Shown one piece after another: positions 61,887 through 64,000 of a stretch of DNA of 64,000 bases; within the stretch, counting starts at the first letter, position 1; each line of letters opens with the position of its first letter. The position numbers and the translations under genes were made by a program. The notes below the pieces were generated by a model. That model ran no database searches. It saw nothing but the letters and a program-made list of their open reading frames with translations, and was not told the origin of the DNA. The DNA comes from Christensenella sp. UBA5893 (GTDB lineage: Bacteria; Bacillota; Clostridia; Christensenellales; UBA1242). The stretch lies in the NCBI GenBank assembly GCA_002431905.1, contig DJER01000010.1:19022-83021 (forward strand). The letters are read 5' to 3'.

Positions 61887-62458
61887 TAAATCTCCATAAC
61901 TTCTTTTTCTTTGTTTGCACTTTCTTCATCGCACATTGCAATATACTTATCTTGAATTTTTTGTACTTCTTCTTCAAGATTTGCATATTCATCTTCACTT
62001 ATTTCATTATCTTTTTTCATCTGTTTGTACATATCCAAACAATCTCTGCGAGCATTCCTTAGTGCAACTTTTGTTTCTTCACAAAGTTTTTTTACTTGCT
62101 TTACAATTTCCTTTCTTCTTTCTTCAGTAAGTGCTGGGAAAACAAGTCTAATAACTCTTCCGTCATCGCTTGGATTAACACCAAGATCAGCTTCTTGCAA
62201 TGCTTTTGTTACTGCTTTAAGTTGTGATTGATCCCATACATTAATAGCAAGTACCCTTGCTTCTTGAACAGAGATGTTTGCCATTTGATTTAATGGAGTT
62301 GGGACTCCATAATATTCTACGCTCACTTTGTCCAAAATATGTGGATTTGCTCTACCTGCTCTTATTACTTGATACTCAGATATTAAGTGGTCAATTGCCT
62401 TTTTTAAATCTTGTTCATAATCGGCTTTAACACTTTTTACCATTTCTACGTCTTGCAT
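61886..62458 (-). CDS. frr: Ribosome recycling factor
   Basis: This 190-residue protein splits post-termination ribosomes with EF-G. Family features include IRAGRANPHILDKV and EERRKEIVKQVKK. It starts a few residues longer than usual (MQDVEMVKS). It lies 121 nt downstream of tsf; pyrH, which normally separates tsf and frr, is absent. Confidence 0.97.
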   Translation of the reverse strand: MQDVEMVKSVKADYEQDLKKAIDHLISEYQVIRAGRANPHILDKVSVEYYGVPTPLNQMANISVQEARVLAINVWDQSQLKAVTKALQEADLGVNPSDDGRVIRLVFPALTEERRKEIVKQVKKLCEETKVALRNARRDCLDMYKQMKKDNEISEDEYANLEEEVQKIQDKYIAMCDEESANKEKEVMEI

Positions 62459-62520
62459 AAATTCTCCTTTAATACTATTTTATATTACTATAAAATTGAA
62501 ACTAAATCAAACAAATAACA

Positions 62521-62566
62521 ATAAAAAATAAGACTATAAAGAAATTATAGTAACTTCTTTATAGCC
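62521..62566 (-). terminator. Terminator after tsf
   Basis: GGCTATAAAGAA pairs with TTCTTTATAGTC on the minus strand over an 11-nt loop, then TTATTTTTTAT. It splits rpsB-tsf from the frr operon. Confidence 0.8.
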
Positions 62567-62578
62567 TTTTTGATTAAA

Positions 62579-63196
62579 CTATTTTGTCCAATCTCTTTTT
62601 TCAAGACCTTCACCCATTTCATAACGAGTAAATCTTCTTATGTTGATTTTTTCTCCAATAGCTAAAATTGCTTCATTAACAACTTCTTTAACTGTTTTTG
62701 AAGGGTCTTTTACAAAATCTTGTTCAAGCAAACAAATTTCTTTGTAGAATTTATGAATTCTTCCTTCAACCATTTTTTCTACAACGTTTGCAGGTTTTCC
62801 TTCATTCAAAGATTGTGCAGTCAAAACTTCTTTTTCTTTTTCAACTTCTTCTGCAGGGACTTCTTCAATTGTAACATATTTTGGATTTGCAGCAGCGATT
62901 TGCATTGCAACATCTTTTAACAATGTTTGGAATTGAGCACTTCTTGCAACAAAGTCTGTTTCACAGTTGATTTCAACCAAAACACCAATCTTTCCACCCA
63001 TATGGATGTATGAACCAACAGCACCTTCTCCGGCTATTCTATCAGCCTTCTTTGCAGCTGCAGCGATTCCTTTTTCTCTTAACCAAATAACAGCTTTATC
63101 AAAATCGCCGTTACTTGCTTCAAGAGCTCTTTTACAATCCATCATACCAGCACCTGTGCTTGTACGAAGTTTTACAACATCTTGTGCAGTAAACAT
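62579..63196 (-). CDS. tsf: Elongation factor Ts
   Basis: This 205-residue nucleotide exchange factor for EF-Tu has the N-terminal UBA-like domain ([19 protein letters not shown]) and the core motif [12 protein letters not shown]. It is the short form found in Firmicutes and Thermus (about 200 residues). It lies 4 nt after rpsB. Confidence 0.97.
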   Translation of the reverse strand: MFTAQDVVKLRTSTGAGMMDCKRALEASNGDFDKAVIWLREKGIAAAAKKADRIAGEGAVGSYIHMGGKIGVLVEINCETDFVARSAQFQTLLKDVAMQIAAANPKYVTIEEVPAEEVEKEKEVLTAQSLNEGKPANVVEKMVEGRIHKFYKEICLLEQDFVKDPSKTVKEVVNEAILAIGEKINIRRFTRYEMGEGLEKRDWTK

Positions 63197-63200
63197 CTAA

Positions 63201-64000
63201 TTATTCTCCTTCTTTTTCAGTCTTTTCTTCTACTTTTGCTTCTTCAGCTTTTGCTTCAGTAGTTTTAGCTTTTTTTGCTCTTGGTTTTTTTGCAGGTTTA
63301 ACTTCGTCTTCTTCTTTTACTTCTGGTTCTTTAACGTCTGCCAAAACTGCGTTCATATCAAATGCTTCTTCGTCATCAGCATTCTCATTCTTATTAAGTG
63401 AAACACCTTCTCTTGCTTCAATAACAGCATCTGCAATTGCACCAGCAATAAGTTTTACTGATCTGATAGCATCATCATTTCCTGGAATTACATAGTCAAT
63501 GTCTGATGGATCACAGTTTGTGTCGATAAGTCCAACAACTGGAATACCTAAAGCTTTTGCTTCTTTTACGCAAATGTGTTCTTTGCTTGAGTCAACAACG
63601 AAAATAACTCCTGGCATTTCTCTCATATCTTTGATTCCCCCAAGGTTAGCTTCAAGTTTTTCTCTTTCATGCTTTAAGATTGCAACTTCTTTCTTTGGAA
63701 GAAGATTAAATTCCCCAACTTTTTCCATTTGGTTAAGTTTGTTTAATCTTTCAATTCTGTTTCTAATTGTTTTGAAGTTTGTAAGGCAACCACCAAGCCA
63801 ACGATTGTTGACATAGTACATACCACATCTTTCTGCTTCTTCCTTTACAGCTTCTTGAGCTTGTTTTTTTGTTCCTACGAACAATACTGATTTACCTGAC
63901 GCAACAACATCTCTTACAAAAGCGTAAGCCTTGTCGATGAGTTCAGATGTTTCTTCTAGGTTGATGATATGAATATCATTTCTTGCAGTAAAAATGTATT
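63201..64000 (-). CDS. rpsB: 30S ribosomal protein S2, 5' end outside the window
   Basis: The frame runs through the right edge. Readable blocks include the segment [37 protein letters not shown] and [16 protein letters not shown]. The C-terminal 70 residues add a Lys/Ala/Glu-rich tail beyond the S2 fold, a feature of many Clostridia. It is the first gene of the rpsB-tsf operon. Confidence 0.96.
   Translation of the reverse strand, partial: YIFTARNDIHIINLEETSELIDKAYAFVRDVVASGKSVLFVGTKKQAQEAVKEEAERCGMYYVNNRWLGGCLTNFKTIRNRIERLNKLNQMEKVGEFNLLPKKEVAILKHEREKLEANLGGIKDMREMPGVIFVVDSSKEHICVKEAKALGIPVVGLIDTNCDPSDIDYVIPGNDDAIRSVKLIAGAIADAVIEAREGVSLNKNENADDEEAFDMNAVLADVKEPEVKEEDEVKPAKKPRAKKAKTTEAKAEEAKVEEKTEKEGE

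Overview
The window comes from a low-GC, endospore-forming Bacillota, most like an uncultured anaerobic Clostridia lineage. The basis is an A+T-rich genome, Shine-Dalgarno starts of the AGGAGG type, a phenylalanine T-box, a Gram-positive-type LexA box, and many sporulation genes (spoIIAA-AB-sigF, spoVAC-AD-AE, yunB, spoIIIAA-AH, spoIVB, spoIIM-like, ytfJ, two sporulation-type D,D-carboxypeptidases). I see no phage, IS element or CRISPR array. It is a chromosomal core region.

Layout, left to right. 1-440: a tRNA cluster (partial tRNA, Thr-UGU, Tyr-GUA) with terminators. 518-2013: the forespore sigma operon. 2025-3251: an unrecognised Asn/Tyr-rich lipoprotein. 3345-5898: the spoVA channel genes and yunB. 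5878-6765: a pseudouridine synthase. 6841-12798: a T-box-controlled pheST-cysteine desulfurase-thiI operon. 12932-14524: RNase Y. 14573-19595: an accessory stretch with a membrane-anchored PadR-type regulator, a YgjP-like metalloprotein, an unrecognised protein and a Xer-type recombinase. 19664-20275: lexA. 20319-22954: rrf2-cysteine desulfurase-mnmA. 22973-24501: tRNA-Thr(CGU), a FabG-like reductase and a 4-TM protein.

From about 24.5 kb to the right edge nearly everything is on the minus strand. Read in transcription order it is a conserved Bacillota core chain: rpsB-tsf-frr-uppS-cdsA-rseP-(polC N-terminal part)-rimP-nusA-ylxR-ylxQ-infB-rbfA-nrnA-truB, then efp-spoIIIAA..AH-asp23-nusB-xseA-xseB, a large structured RNA, a CorB/CNNM-like membrane protein, argR-recN-spoIVB-spoIIM-punA-dacF, then a small M50 protease-scpA-scpB-ytfI-ytfJ-dacB-rluB-baiN-cmk-plsC and rpsA.

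The most interesting locus is 39676-41023. A roughly 575-nt G+C-richer segment with its own promoter, and with ends that pair through a perfect 10-bp stem, lies between xseB and a CNNM-like membrane protein just upstream of argR-recN. Context, size and partner gene match the OLE RNA-OapA ribonucleoprotein. Other points are: absence of dxs, dxr, ispG, ispH and ispA from every syntenic site seen here, which suggests loss or replacement of the MEP isoprenoid pathway; a polC-position gene that keeps only the N-terminal, OB and exonuclease domains; a PadR regulator fused through a disordered linker to four membrane helices; and five monocistronic genes whose -10 boxes lie 6-9 nt before ATG with no Shine-Dalgarno, suggesting leaderless mRNAs. 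All family assignments were read by eye from sequence and were not checked against a database.
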